Source: Bradyrhizobium sp. U87765 SZCCT0048 (lineage in GTDB: Bacteria > Pseudomonadota > Alphaproteobacteria > Rhizobiales > Xanthobacteraceae). Taken from it: a stretch of DNA of 64,000 nt. The notes under the pieces were generated by a model. The model had not been told where the DNA came from, did no database searches, and was given only the letters and a program-made list of their open reading frames with translations. The stretch covers positions 818,001 to 882,000 of the forward strand of contig NZ_JAFCMM010000003.1 in the NCBI RefSeq assembly GCF_018131225.1, in the 5' to 3' direction. Position numbers and translations under genes: made by a program. Each line of letters begins with the position of its first letter. Position 1 is the first letter of the stretch. Shown here in pieces: positions 41,310-50,859 of the stretch.

Positions 41310-41374
41310 GGAAGATCCCTGTGCGTTGTATGATCACCGTAGCTCGGATGAGCGCAGCTCGATGCTCAACTCTG

Positions 41375-41479
41375 CCTCATCCTGAGGAGCCCGCGAAGCG
41401 GGCGTCTCGAAGGATGGCTGTAAAGCGATACCGGGCCTCATGGTTCGAGACGGCGCTTGCGCGCCTCCTCACCATGAGG
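41375..41479. repeat. Dispersed palindromic element between paaB and paaC
   Basis: CCTCATCCTGAGGAGC with GCGTCTCGAAGGATGG, then CCTCATGGTTCGAGACG with CCTCCTCACCATGAGG. It splits what is otherwise a tight paaABCDE operon. Confidence 0.8.
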
Positions 41480-41494
41480 GTCTCGTTCGCAAGA

Positions 41495-41782
41495 TCACAT
41501 GTGCCCGACTTCGTCTGGCACGTCGTAGAAGGTCGGGTGGCGATAGATCTTGGACATCGCCGGCTCGAACATCATGTCCTTCTCGGCGGGATCGGACGCG
41601 ATGATGGCGTTCGACGGCACCACCCAGATCGACAGACCTTCGCCGCGGCGGGTGTAGATGTCGCGCGCCGCCTGCAACGCCAGCGTCGCATCGGTCGCGT
41701 GCAGCGAACCGACATGCTTGTGGGCAAGGCCGTTGCGGCTGCGGATGAACACTTCCCAGAGCTGGATATTCTGCACGGTCAT
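41495..41782 (-). CDS. paaB: Phenylacetyl-CoA epoxidase subunit PaaB
   Basis: A 95-residue protein (WEVFIRSRNGLAHKHVGSLHA, ARDIYTRRGEGLSIWVVPS) that bridges PaaA/PaaC heterodimers in the epoxidase. GGAGG lies 8 bases before the ATG, and the gene follows paaA by 14 bases. Confidence 0.95.
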   Translation of the reverse strand: MTVQNIQLWEVFIRSRNGLAHKHVGSLHATDATLALQAARDIYTRRGEGLSIWVVPSNAIIASDPAEKDMMFEPAMSKIYRHPTFYDVPDEVGHM

Positions 41783-41796
41783 CGGTGTTTCCTCCC

Positions 41797-42795
41797 TCAC
41801 GCGGCCACGGCTGCGGCGGCTTTGCGGGCGCGCTGCTTCTCGGCATAGGCGAGCGCGGCCTCGCGCACCCAGGCCCCCTCGTCGTGGGCCTTGCGCCGCG
41901 CCGCCATGCGATCGCGGTTGCACGGACCGTTGCCCGACAGCACCTCCCGGAATTCATCCCAGTCGATGGTGCCGTAATCCCAATGGCCCGTCGCCTCGTT
42001 CCACTTCAGATCCGGGTCCGGCATGGTCAGACCGAGGTACTGCGCCTGCGGCACGGTGGCGTCGACGAACTTCTGGCGCAACTCGTCGTTGGAGAAGCGC
42101 TTGATCTTCCAGCGCGTCGACTGATCGCCGTGCTGGCTGTGCTGGTCCGGCGGGCCGAACATCATCAGACACGGCCACCACCAGCGATCGAGTGCGTTCT
42201 GCGCCATCGCCTTCTGGTCCGCGGTGCCGCGCGACAACGTCAGCATGATCTCGTAGCCCTGGCGCTGATGGAACGACTCTTCCTTGCAGACGCGGATCAT
42301 CGCGCGCGCATAGGGGCCGTAGGAGCAGCGGCACAGCGGGATCTGGTTCATGATCGCCGCGCCATCGACGAGCCAGCCGATCGCGCCGATATCGGCCCAG
42401 GTCAGGGTCGGATAATTGAAGATCGAGGAATACTTGGCCTTGCCGCTGAGCATCTGGTCGACCAGCTCTTCGCGCGAGGTGCCGAGCGTCTCGGCCGCGG
42501 CGTAGAGATAGAGGCCATGGCCGCACTCGTCCTGCACCTTGGCCAGCAGCGCGGCCTTGCGGCGCAGCGTCGGCGCGCGGGTGATCCAGTTGCCCTCCGG
42601 CAGCATGCCGACGATCTCGGAATGGGCGTGCTGGGAAATCTGCCGCGTCAACGTCTTGCGATAGGCCGCGGGCATCCAGTCATTGGGTTCGATGCGCTCT
42701 TCGGCATCGATGCGGGCCTGGAACGCGGCCGACTTGGCGGCGTCTTCAACGTGGCGGTCATCGCTCTGCGGCGCATTCAGCGCTTGCGTGTACAT
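41797..42795 (-). CDS. paaA: Phenylacetyl-CoA epoxidase catalytic subunit PaaA
   Basis: A 332-residue diiron oxygenase that epoxidises the ring of phenylacetyl-CoA. Iron-ligand helices are [15 protein letters not shown] and [14 protein letters not shown]. The ATG at 42795 has AGGGAGA 8 bases upstream and matches the family start; a longer frame runs through the promoter. First gene of paaABCDE. Confidence 0.96.
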   Translation of the reverse strand: MYTQALNAPQSDDRHVEDAAKSAAFQARIDAEERIEPNDWMPAAYRKTLTRQISQHAHSEIVGMLPEGNWITRAPTLRRKAALLAKVQDECGHGLYLYAAAETLGTSREELVDQMLSGKAKYSSIFNYPTLTWADIGAIGWLVDGAAIMNQIPLCRCSYGPYARAMIRVCKEESFHQRQGYEIMLTLSRGTADQKAMAQNALDRWWWPCLMMFGPPDQHSQHGDQSTRWKIKRFSNDELRQKFVDATVPQAQYLGLTMPDPDLKWNEATGHWDYGTIDWDEFREVLSGNGPCNRDRMAARRKAHDEGAWVREAALAYAEKQRARKAAAAVAA

Positions 42796-42822
42796 GGCCG
42801 TCTTCTCCCTGGAGGCAGTCTT

Positions 42823-42850
42823 AATATATGACAAAAATTTCTACATGCAA
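42823..42850 (-). promoter_or_regulatory. Probable sigma-70 promoter of paaA
   Basis: On the leftward strand, TTGCAT (complement of 42845-42850), 16 bases, then TATATT (complement of 42823-42828). The -35 box touches the paaX stop codon and the start point would lie about 20 bases before paaA. The stretch is far more AT-rich than its surroundings. Confidence 0.6.
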
Positions 42851-42851
42851 T

Positions 42852-43733
42852 CTATTTCTGTAACATATCGGCGAACCGCCGCCGCAACTCCGCGCCTGGC
42901 GGTGGCAGCGGACCGGCGGGGCTTTCGCCATGGGAATCCAGCCATTTTTCCGACGGCCCGAGCAGCGCGCGGTAGAGCCGGGCGCACAGTGCGCGCGCCT
43001 CGGCCGCGGGCCACGCGGCCGGCAGCAGTTCCCCCGGCAGTAGCGGATCGTGCAGGATCACTCGCCGGTACTGGTGGATCAGCAGCACCCGCGCCAGCAT
43101 TGCGTCCGACGGCGCCAACGCGTCCTGCGCCGCGATCCAGGCGTCGAGCGGCGCGAACGTCGCCGTGAACGCGCGATAGGACTCAGCCATGCGGTCCAGC
43201 GCCCAGCTCGCGCTGATCAGACGCCGCCCCATGTCGCCGGCGGCTGCGACATCGAGGCGGATCGCGCTCGCCGCGGCGGACGGCACCGCGACGCCGTTCG
43301 GCGCCACCCACACCCCCGGCAGCGGATTGCCGAAGCCGGCTTCGGTCAGTGCCGCGCGGGCGCTATCGCGATCGGAACCGTTCTCGATCAGCAGCAGCTC
43401 GAAACGGCCGGCCGCGTCGGAAACATGAGGATTGTAGAGATGCTCGATCGCCGCCTCGAACCGCTCACGCCCGGTCGGCGCCAGGCGATAGAAGCTCTTG
43501 CGGCCGACCTTGTCGCGATCGAACCAGCCATCGGCCGCGAGGCGCGACACCGCGGTCCGCACCACGCCGCCGTCGATCTCCAGGAGCTCCAGAAACTGCA
43601 GCAGCGTTCCCAGCCACACCGACCCGCCGCGCGGCAGGATCGCGTCGCCATGGAAGGTGATGATGAGCGAGCCGGTGCGCGAGGGTTCGCGCTTGAACTG
43701 GCTGACGATGCGGGCGAGCGGATGAGAGGCCAT
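42852..43733 (-). CDS. paaX: Phenylacetate operon repressor PaaX
   Basis: A 293-residue PaaX-family repressor with an N-terminal winged-helix region (FLELLEIDGGVVRTAVSRLAADGWFDRDKVGRKSFYRL) and the long PaaX-specific C-terminal domain (WVAPNG, HQYRRVILHDPLLP). It binds phenylacetyl-CoA in studied bacteria. It is upstream of paaA on the same strand, with the paaA promoter starting at its stop codon. The window thus has two candidate regulators, PaaX and the TetR at 33221. The ATG at 43733 is preferred over 43772 by family length. Confidence 0.92.
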   Translation of the reverse strand: MASHPLARIVSQFKREPSRTGSLIITFHGDAILPRGGSVWLGTLLQFLELLEIDGGVVRTAVSRLAADGWFDRDKVGRKSFYRLAPTGRERFEAAIEHLYNPHVSDAAGRFELLLIENGSDRDSARAALTEAGFGNPLPGVWVAPNGVAVPSAAASAIRLDVAAAGDMGRRLISASWALDRMAESYRAFTATFAPLDAWIAAQDALAPSDAMLARVLLIHQYRRVILHDPLLPGELLPAAWPAAEARALCARLYRALLGPSEKWLDSHGESPAGPLPPPGAELRRRFADMLQK

Positions 43734-43798
43734 GCGTCCCGCTATATTCCACGGTTCGCCCACCCCTGTCATCAGGGGCAGCGACCGCTCGCGGGCCG

Positions 43799-44989
43799 TT
43801 ACCGCCGCTGGTTGTAGACGTCCAGGCAGACGGCGCCGAGCAGCACCAGCCCCTTGATGACCTGCTGGTAGTCGATGCCGATCCCGAGGATCGACATGCC
43901 GTTGTTCATCACCCCCATGATCAGCGCGCCGATCACCGCCCCGGCGACCCGGCCGACACCGCCATAGGCGGACGCCCCGCCGATGAAGCAGGCGGCGATG
44001 ACGTCAAGCTCGAAGCCGAGACCCGCCTTGGGCGTCGCCGTGTTGAGGCGGGCCGCGAATACCAGCCCGGCGAGCGCGGCGAGCACGCCCATGTTGACGA
44101 AGGTCAGGAAGGTCAGACGCTCGGTCTTGATGCCGGACAGCTTGGCCGCCTTCTCGTTGCCGCCGACGGCATAGATCTGCCGGCCAATGGTGGTACGCGC
44201 GGTGACGAAGCCATAGAGCGCGATCAGCGCGATCATGATCACCAGCACGTTCGGCAGGCCGCGATGGGAGGCGATCAGATAGGTAAAATAGAGGACCACG
44301 CCGAACAGAATGGCGTTTTTGAGCACGAAGAACCCGGCGGGCTCGACGTCGACGCCGTGGCTGGCGCGACGGGCGCGAGTCTTGACGCTGACATAGACGA
44401 GGCCCAGCGCCAGCACCGCGCCGATCAGCAGGGACGTCGGATACAATGCGCCAGCGGCAGGGAACAGCTCCGGAATGAAGCCGGAAGACAGCTTCTGGAA
44501 TGTCGGCGAGAACGGCCCGACGGATTGCCCCTGCAGCACCGCGAGCGCCAGCCCCTTGAACACCAGCATGCCGGCCAGGGTGACGATGAAGGACGGAATC
44601 TTGAAATAGGCCACCCAGTAGCCCTGCGCCGCGCCGATCAGCGCGCCGAGCACCAGGCAGATGATCGTCGCCGGGATGAAGTGCATGCCATAGCGCACCA
44701 TCAGCACGGCCGCGATCGCGCCGACGAAGCCGGACACCGAGCCCACCGACAGATCGATATGCCCGGTGACGATCACCAGCAGCATGCCCAGCGCCATGAT
44801 CACGATGTAGCTGTTCTGCAGCACGAGGTTGGTGAGGTTGAGTGGCCGCAGCAGCGTGCCGTCGGTGACCACCTCGAAGAATGCCATGATCGCAAACAGC
44901 GACAACAGCATGCCATACTCGCGCAGGTTCGCCTTGATGAAGCCGGTGTGCTTGCGCGCTTCGGGAAGCGCCACGGTCTTGTCGCTCAT
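43799..44989 (-). CDS. gguB: Multiple-sugar ABC transporter permease GguB
   Basis: A 396-residue inner-membrane permease of the ribose/xylose (CUT2) class. DLSVGSVSGFVGAIAAVL and GGNEKAAKLSGIKTERLTFL are family signatures, the latter being the ATPase-coupling loop. Start overlaps the gguA stop (44986-44989). Length and partner genes match GguB/MmsB of the ChvE system. Last gene of the sugar cluster. Confidence 0.92.
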   Translation of the reverse strand: MSDKTVALPEARKHTGFIKANLREYGMLLSLFAIMAFFEVVTDGTLLRPLNLTNLVLQNSYIVIMALGMLLVIVTGHIDLSVGSVSGFVGAIAAVLMVRYGMHFIPATIICLVLGALIGAAQGYWVAYFKIPSFIVTLAGMLVFKGLALAVLQGQSVGPFSPTFQKLSSGFIPELFPAAGALYPTSLLIGAVLALGLVYVSVKTRARRASHGVDVEPAGFFVLKNAILFGVVLYFTYLIASHRGLPNVLVIMIALIALYGFVTARTTIGRQIYAVGGNEKAAKLSGIKTERLTFLTFVNMGVLAALAGLVFAARLNTATPKAGLGFELDVIAACFIGGASAYGGVGRVAGAVIGALIMGVMNNGMSILGIGIDYQQVIKGLVLLGAVCLDVYNQRR

Positions 44990-46584
44990 GAATGGACCTC
45001 CACCGGGAATTCGTCGCCGCCGTCCTGCGCCCGCTCCCTCACACCCGGATCGACCAGACGCTCGCTCCGGCGCACGATGGCGCGCATGATCCGTTCCTGC
45101 GTCGCGTCGGCGCGATCGAACTCGCCGACAAAGCTTCCCTCGTTCATGACGCAGATGCGATCGCAGATGCCGAGCAGCTCCGGCATCTCCGACGAGATCA
45201 TGATCACCGCCTTGCCGGCATCGGCAAGGTCGTTGATGATGCAGTAAATCTCGTACTTGGCGCCGATATCGATGCCGCGGGTCGGCTCGTCGAGGATCAG
45301 GATGTCCGGATTCGTGAACAGCCACTTCGACAGCACGACCTTCTGCTGGTTGCCGCCGGAGAGATGGCCCGACGCCTGATAAACATCGGCGCAGCGGATG
45401 CGCAGGCGATTGCGGTGCTCATTGGCGACCTGCAATTCCTTGAGATCGTCGATGATACGACCGGTCGCGACGCCGTCGAGATTGGCGAGCGTGATGTTCT
45501 TGCGGACATCGTCAGCGAGCAGCAACCCCAGCTGCTTGCGATCTTCGGTGACATAGGCAAGGCCGGCATCGATCGCCCGGCTGACGGTCGACAGATCGAC
45601 CTCGCGACCGTGCAACAGGGCGCGCCCGGTGATCCCGCGCCCCCACGACCGGCCGAACAGGCTCATCGCGAACTCGGTGCGGCCGGCGCCCATCAGGCCG
45701 GCGATGCCGACAATCTCGCCGCGGCGCACCTGGAAATCGACGTTGCGGATGACCTGCCGCTCGGCATGCTGGGGATGATAGACCGACCAGTTCTCGACCC
45801 TGAACACCGGCTCGCCGATGTTCGGCTGCCGCTTCGGATAGCGATGCTCGAGGTCGCGGTCGACCATCTTGCGAATGATGCGGTCTTCCTCGATCTCGCC
45901 GGCGCGACAATCCAGGGTGTCGACTGTGCGGCCATCGCGCAGCACCGTGATGCGGTCGGCGACGCGCGATACCTCGTTGAGCTTGTGGGAAATCAGCACC
46001 GCCGACATGCCCTGGTCGCGAAACTCCACCAGCAGGTCCAGCAGCGCCGCGCTGTCGCTCTCGTTGAGGCTCGCCGTCGGCTCGTCGAGGATCAGCAGGC
46101 GAACCTCCTTGGACAGCGCCTTGGCGATCTCGACCAGTTGCTGCTTGCCGACGCCAATGTCGGTGACGAGGGTGTCCGGGGCCTCGTTGAGGCCGACCTT
46201 GGCCAGCAGCCGCCGCGCACGTGCATCGACCTCGTCGCGGTCGATCACCCCGAAGCGCGACGGTGGATTGGCGATGAAGATGTTTTCCGCGATCGACAGC
46301 AGCGGGATCAGCGCCAGTTCCTGATGAATGATGATGATGCCGAGCGCCTCGGAATCGTTGATGTCGCGAAACCGCCGCTCCTCGCCGTCATAAACGATGC
46401 TGCCATCGTAGCTGCCGTGCGGATAGACGCCGCTCAGCACCTTCATCAGCGTCGACTTGCCAGCGCCGTTTTCGCCGACCAGCGCATGGATCTCGCCAGG
46501 TCTCACCGTGAAACTGACGTCGCTCAGCGCCTTCACGCCGGCGAAGGCCTTGCCGATCCCGCGCATCTCCAGCAGGTTGGTCAT
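44986..46584 (-). CDS. gguA: Multiple-sugar ABC transporter ATP-binding protein GguA
   Basis: A 532-residue double ATPase of the CUT2 class. First domain: Walker A GENGAGKSTLMKVLSGVYPHG, Walker B LLILDEPTASL. Second domain: GLMGAGRTEFAMSLFG (degenerate Walker A, as usual), signature LSGGNQQKVVLSKWL, Walker B ILILDEPTRGIDIGAK. The insert PHGSYDGSIVYDGEE is characteristic of the GguA/MmsA group. Pairs with GguB and ChvE. Confidence 0.93.
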   Translation of the reverse strand: MTNLLEMRGIGKAFAGVKALSDVSFTVRPGEIHALVGENGAGKSTLMKVLSGVYPHGSYDGSIVYDGEERRFRDINDSEALGIIIIHQELALIPLLSIAENIFIANPPSRFGVIDRDEVDARARRLLAKVGLNEAPDTLVTDIGVGKQQLVEIAKALSKEVRLLILDEPTASLNESDSAALLDLLVEFRDQGMSAVLISHKLNEVSRVADRITVLRDGRTVDTLDCRAGEIEEDRIIRKMVDRDLEHRYPKRQPNIGEPVFRVENWSVYHPQHAERQVIRNVDFQVRRGEIVGIAGLMGAGRTEFAMSLFGRSWGRGITGRALLHGREVDLSTVSRAIDAGLAYVTEDRKQLGLLLADDVRKNITLANLDGVATGRIIDDLKELQVANEHRNRLRIRCADVYQASGHLSGGNQQKVVLSKWLFTNPDILILDEPTRGIDIGAKYEIYCIINDLADAGKAVIMISSEMPELLGICDRICVMNEGSFVGEFDRADATQERIMRAIVRRSERLVDPGVRERAQDGGDEFPVEVHS

Positions 46585-46628
46585 GACGGCTCCCCTGTTC
46601 AGGGCTTGGAGCGAGCGCTTTGAGCCAC

Positions 46629-46652
46629 CCTGGCCGGGCGTCCCCGGCCAGG
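46629..46652 (-). promoter_or_regulatory. Strong hairpin between chvE and gguA
   Basis: CCTGGCCGGG, CGTC, CCCGGCCAGG: a perfect 10-base GC stem in the 82-base gap. It lacks a T-tract. It probably protects the chvE message from 3' decay, giving more binding protein than channel. Confidence 0.6.
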
Positions 46653-46666
46653 ACGGCGCTCCGCCT

Positions 46667-47731
46667 TCAGTTGAACTGCTCTTTCTTGTAGTAGCCGCTG
46701 CCGATCAGCACCTGCTCCCAGTTGCTCTTGTCGACCACCACGGGCTTGAGCAGATAGGACGGCACCACCTTGACGCCGTTGTTGTAGGTCTTGGTGTCGT
46801 TGACCGTCACCGTCTTGCCGCTCAGCGCCGCGTCGACCATATCAGCGGTGACACGGGCGAGATCGCGGGTGTCCTTGAAGATCGTGGAATACTGCTCGCC
46901 GCGCAGCATCGACTTGATCGAGGGCACCTCGGCATCCTGACCGCTAACGATCGGCATCGGCATGTTGCCGCTGCCGTAGCCGACCCCCTTGAGGGACGAC
47001 AGGATGCCGATGGACAGCCCGTCATAGGGCGACAGCACGGCATCGACCCGCTTGGTGGTGTAGAACGCGCTGAGCAGGTTATCCATGCGGGCCTGCGCCG
47101 TGGCACCGTCCCAGCGCAGCGTCGAGACCTTGTCCATGCCCATCTGCTTGCTGGCCACGACGAGCTTGCCGCTGTCGATATCGGGCTGCAGCACCGACAT
47201 CGCGCCGTTGTAGAAGAAGTAGGCGTTGTTGTCGTCGGGCGAGCCGCCGAACAATTCGATGTTGAACGGCCCCTTGCTCTCCTTCAACTTCAGCCCCTGC
47301 TCGATCGACTGGGCCTGCAACACACCGACCTGAAAGTTATCGAACGTGGCGTAGTAATCGACATTGGGCGTGTCGCGGATCAGGCGGTCGTAGGCGATGA
47401 TGGTGATGCCCTTGTCCTTCGCCTGCTTGAGCACATCCGACAGCGTCGTGCCGTCGATCGACGCAATCACCAGCACCTTGGCACCCTTGGTGACCATGTT
47501 CTCGATCTGCGACAGCTGATTTGGAATATCGTCCTCGGCGTATTGCAGGTCGGTGTTGTAGCCGCGCTCCTGCAATACCTTGACGATGTTGTTGCCGTCA
47601 TCGATCCAGCGCGCCGAGGCCTTTGTCGGCATCGCGATGCCCACGGTGGGCTTGGTCTGTGCCTGGGCCCCGCCGGCGAAAAGCAGCGAGCCCAGAGCGA
47701 CAATGGAAAGCATCGATTTGAACGACGTCAT
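46667..47731 (-). CDS. chvE: Sugar-binding periplasmic protein ChvE
   Basis: A 354-residue periplasmic binding protein, signal peptide about 1-24 ([14 protein letters not shown]). [56 protein letters not shown] and [13 protein letters not shown] match ChvE, which in Agrobacterium binds arabinose, galactose and other aldoses and also informs the VirA sensor. Here it is next to aldose-oxidising enzymes, fitting the same sugars. Confidence 0.93.
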   Translation of the reverse strand: MTSFKSMLSIVALGSLLFAGGAQAQTKPTVGIAMPTKASARWIDDGNNIVKVLQERGYNTDLQYAEDDIPNQLSQIENMVTKGAKVLVIASIDGTTLSDVLKQAKDKGITIIAYDRLIRDTPNVDYYATFDNFQVGVLQAQSIEQGLKLKESKGPFNIELFGGSPDDNNAYFFYNGAMSVLQPDIDSGKLVVASKQMGMDKVSTLRWDGATAQARMDNLLSAFYTTKRVDAVLSPYDGLSIGILSSLKGVGYGSGNMPMPIVSGQDAEVPSIKSMLRGEQYSTIFKDTRDLARVTADMVDAALSGKTVTVNDTKTYNNGVKVVPSYLLKPVVVDKSNWEQVLIGSGYYKKEQFN

Positions 47732-47917
47732 GTTTCACTCCCACAGCGTTGAACGTTGATCGCCGCGTTGGTCGCGGTCTTGCAGTTCCTGGCGCCGGCG
47801 CTCCTGGCGCGGGATGCCGATTCCATCGGTCGCATCCATGGCCGGCCGCGATGATCGGCCACGCCCTGCAGCTGCGCAAGGGGCCGCGGACAACCGCACG
47901 AAATGATGATGCGCCGC

Positions 47918-48823
47918 TCATGACGGCCCCAGCCTGACACGCGGCTCCGGCCGCCCCCGTGCCTGCACATCGAGCACGAACGTCCGGCCGTGATCCGGAT
48001 CGACCGCCCGCCCCGCGGCATCCATCCCCTCATGGGCCGACGTCACCAGCAGACGGCTGAAATCTCTGCCGACGAAGGCCGGACAGCTCGCCTGCTTCGC
48101 CGGCACCCGCACGGTGCGCAGCCGGACGCCGTCAGCCGAATAGGCATCGACGCATCCGCCGCCCCAGCGCGCGTTCCAGATCACGCCGTCGGCATCGACC
48201 ACCGCGCCGTCGAGGCTTCCCGCACCGCGATGCACGAGCAGCTCGGACGGTGCCGCGACCGGCAGGCCCGTCGCCGGATCGAGCGCGACACGGCAAAGTA
48301 CGTTGGTGCGGCTGTCCGCAAAGTATCCGGTAGCGCCGTCCGGCGCGAAACAGATCGCATTGGGAATGCTGATGTCAGCGAATAGCCGGATCAGCTCGCC
48401 ATTGTGCAGCGCATAAATTGCCCCGGCGCCACGCTCGGCGTTGCGCCCCATGGTGCCGATCCAGAACGTGCCGCAGGGATGAACGCGGGCATCGTTCGAG
48501 CGGGTCGCCGGATCGTCGGCTTCGAGCGGCAGATAACGGCTCAGCCGGCCGTCACTGACGCTGCGGACATAAAGACCGTCGTCGGCGACCAACAACTGGT
48601 GAGCGTCGTCGATCATCGCCAGGGCGCTCGCCATCACCGGCAGGCGATGAAAGACGACCTCGCCCGATGCGACGCGCGCCTCGAACAGCCGGCGCTCGAG
48701 AATGTCGAACCACCAGGCCGTGTCGCTGGCAGCATCATAGGTCGGCCCTTCGCCGAGATGACAGCGCGCACCACTGAGGATCATGGTCGGCACGTCCTCG
48801 CGGTTGTCGTCAGGACCGGTCAC
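47918..48823 (-). CDS. SMP-30/gluconolactonase family sugar lactonase
   Basis: A 301-residue six-bladed beta-propeller. The metal-binding glutamate lies in CHLGEGPTYD (about 20-29), and NDARVHPCGTFWIGTM, ISIPNAICFAPDG and GSLDGAVVDADG supply further ligands. It should open the galactono- or arabinono-lactone made by the dehydrogenase two genes upstream. Starts at GTG 48823 with GGAG about 9 bases upstream. Confidence 0.92.
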   Translation of the reverse strand: MTGPDDNREDVPTMILSGARCHLGEGPTYDAASDTAWWFDILERRLFEARVASGEVVFHRLPVMASALAMIDDAHQLLVADDGLYVRSVSDGRLSRYLPLEADDPATRSNDARVHPCGTFWIGTMGRNAERGAGAIYALHNGELIRLFADISIPNAICFAPDGATGYFADSRTNVLCRVALDPATGLPVAAPSELLVHRGAGSLDGAVVDADGVIWNARWGGGCVDAYSADGVRLRTVRVPAKQASCPAFVGRDFSRLLVTSAHEGMDAAGRAVDPDHGRTFVLDVQARGRPEPRVRLGPS

Positions 48824-48865
48824 GATGGTGCTCTCCAGTACGCGATTGCGCGCGGCGAAGTTCCC

Positions 48866-49930
48866 CTACTCGGCAAAAAAGCGATACAGCGTGCGATGGC
48901 GATAGGTCTGGCCGGGTTCGAGGCGCGCCGAGGGAAAATCGGGTCGGTTGGGCGCGTCGGGCCAAGCCTGCGGCTCGAGGCAGACGGCGTCAGACTGGCG
49001 ATACAGCCGTCCGGATTTGCCGGCGACCGAACCATCGAGATAGTTGCCGGAATAGAGCTGCACGCCGGGCTGGTCGGTGTGCAGCTCCATCACCCGGCCC
49101 GAGCGAGGCGCCGCGAGCCGCGCGGCCAGCTGCGGGCCCGCGCCGGGCGCGAGACAGAAGGTGTGGTCGTAGCCCCGCCCGCGCTGCAGCTGCTCCTCGG
49201 CGGTCCGGATCCGGCTGCCGATTTCGTGCGCCTCGCGGAAATCGAACGGCGTGCCGGCAACACGGCGCGGCGGCCCGGGCAGCGGGATCGCCGTGGCATC
49301 GGTGGCCAGGAAGTGATCCGCCGGAATGTGCAGACGATGGCGCAGGATCGTCTCGTCGGCACCAACGCCTTCGAGATTGAAGAAGCTGTGGTTTGTGAGA
49401 TTGATCACCGTCGGTCGGTCGGTGGTCGCCTCGAAGGCAAGCGACAATTCGCCGGGCCCCGAGATCCGGCAGGTCAGACGAACATCGAGCGCGCCGGGGT
49501 AGCCTTCCTCACCATCCGCACTGTGATAGGCGAGCGTCACCGCGGGACTGGCGCCCTCGTCCAGCGCCGTGATCTGCCACAGCCGGCAGTCGAAGCCTGC
49601 AAGACCGCCATGCAGCGCATGGGGACCGTTGTTGGCCGCGAGCCGAACGACCGCACCGTCGAGGTCGAACCGCGCGCCGGCAATGCGGTTGGCGAAGCGC
49701 CCGACGGTGGCGCCGAAGAACTTGCGCGCCCCGGCATAGCCGTCGAGATCGTCATGCCCCAGCACGACGTCGCCGATGACGCCATGGCGATCCGGGACGA
49801 GCAGCGCCTGCAGCGTGGCGCCAAAGGTGATGATCGATGTCTCGAAGCCGCCGTCGCCGCGCAATCTTACCCGCTCGACCGGGGCGCCATCCGCCAGAGT
49901 TCCGAACATCTCGCGCGAGGCCTTGGCCAT
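48866..49930 (-). CDS. galM: Aldose 1-epimerase
   Basis: A 354-residue galactose mutarotase fold. Catalytic residues are visible: NGPHALHGG and NLTNHSFFNLEG carry the histidines, VCLEPQAWPDAPNRPDFP the glutamate. It interconverts alpha and beta anomers, supplying the form the dehydrogenase takes. Begins 2 bases after the dehydrogenase stop. Confidence 0.94.
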   Translation of the reverse strand: MAKASREMFGTLADGAPVERVRLRGDGGFETSIITFGATLQALLVPDRHGVIGDVVLGHDDLDGYAGARKFFGATVGRFANRIAGARFDLDGAVVRLAANNGPHALHGGLAGFDCRLWQITALDEGASPAVTLAYHSADGEEGYPGALDVRLTCRISGPGELSLAFEATTDRPTVINLTNHSFFNLEGVGADETILRHRLHIPADHFLATDATAIPLPGPPRRVAGTPFDFREAHEIGSRIRTAEEQLQRGRGYDHTFCLAPGAGPQLAARLAAPRSGRVMELHTDQPGVQLYSGNYLDGSVAGKSGRLYRQSDAVCLEPQAWPDAPNRPDFPSARLEPGQTYRHRTLYRFFAE

Positions 49931-49932
49931 GA

Positions 49933-50859
49933 TCAATCCTCGAACGGCTCGACGACGACGCGCCGGCCGAGCATGAATGCGTCGGCAACATGCGCGAGCG
50001 GCGCGAGGTCGACATCGGATTCGCTGCGCGCGATGAGGTCGACGAACCGCCGGTAGATCAGCGGATAGGCCACCTTCTTCTCGTCTATCAGCAGCTGTCC
50101 GTCATGACTGAGCCGGGCGCCGCCCGCCGACAGCGTCAAGCGGCCGTGGTCGGTATCCACCTCGATCGCCCAGGTCTGCTCGCCGGTCTGGCGGAAATCG
50201 AAATCGGCCTCGATCGCCAGCCCGCCGGCATCCGAGAAAGCAAGGCGCGCCGCGATCGGCGCAGCACGATTGTCCGGAAACGACAGCTCTGCGTCAGTCA
50301 GGAAGAACGGTCGCGGCAGGACGCGGGTCAGGATCGAGAGCGCATTGATGCCGGGATCGAACACGCCGAAGCCGCCTGCCTCCCAGATCCACGCCTGGCC
50401 CGGATGCCAGACACGGACGTCCTCCTTCCAGATCACCCGCACCGCCCGGATCTCGCGCGATGCCAGCCATGTGCGCGCCGGCTCGACCGCGGGTGCGAAG
50501 CGCGCATGCCATGTCGCGAACAGTGTCAGGCCCGCGGCTCCGGCGACCCCGACCAGCGGCCCGATCGCGCTGATGGTCGCGGCCGGCGGCTTTTCCAACA
50601 GCACATGTTTGCCGGCGGCGAGCGCGATGGCCGCCTGCGTGCCGCGCATCTGTGGCGGCGTGCACAGCGCGACCGCATCGACCGGCGGCCCGTTCCGCAG
50701 CAACTCCTCGAGCGAGGCGAAGGCGGGAACGCCGGCCAGCGTGACGTGGGGATCGGCGACGGCGGCGAGCTTGACGGCCGGCAGGGCAGCGATCGTCGGC
50801 AGGTGTTGATCCCGCGCGATCTTGCCAAGACCAATCACGGCGAGGCGAAGCCCAGTCAT
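49933..50859 (-). CDS. Gfo/Idh/MocA-type L-arabinose / D-galactose 1-dehydrogenase
   Basis: A 308-residue NAD(P)-dependent dehydrogenase. Rossmann motif VIGLGKIARDQHLPTI, catalytic lysine in VLLEKPPAA, then LFATWHARFAPAVEPARTWL and KEDVRVWHPGQAWIWEAGGFGVFDPGINAL. This series closely follows, from memory, the Azospirillum L-arabinose 1-dehydrogenase, whose relatives also oxidise D-galactose. It makes the 1,4- or 1,5-lactone, the first step of non-phosphorylative sugar oxidation. The start overlaps the GntR stop by 4 bases. Confidence 0.92.
   Translation of the reverse strand: MTGLRLAVIGLGKIARDQHLPTIAALPAVKLAAVADPHVTLAGVPAFASLEELLRNGPPVDAVALCTPPQMRGTQAAIALAAGKHVLLEKPPAATISAIGPLVGVAGAAGLTLFATWHARFAPAVEPARTWLASREIRAVRVIWKEDVRVWHPGQAWIWEAGGFGVFDPGINALSILTRVLPRPFFLTDAELSFPDNRAAPIAARLAFSDAGGLAIEADFDFRQTGEQTWAIEVDTDHGRLTLSAGGARLSHDGQLLIDEKKVAYPLIYRRFVDLIARSESDVDLAPLAHVADAFMLGRRVVVEPFED

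Noticed and set aside
47749-47937. Short rightward frame between the lactonase and chvE genes
   Set aside because: Poor codon bias, no ribosome site, overlaps the end of the lactonase gene.
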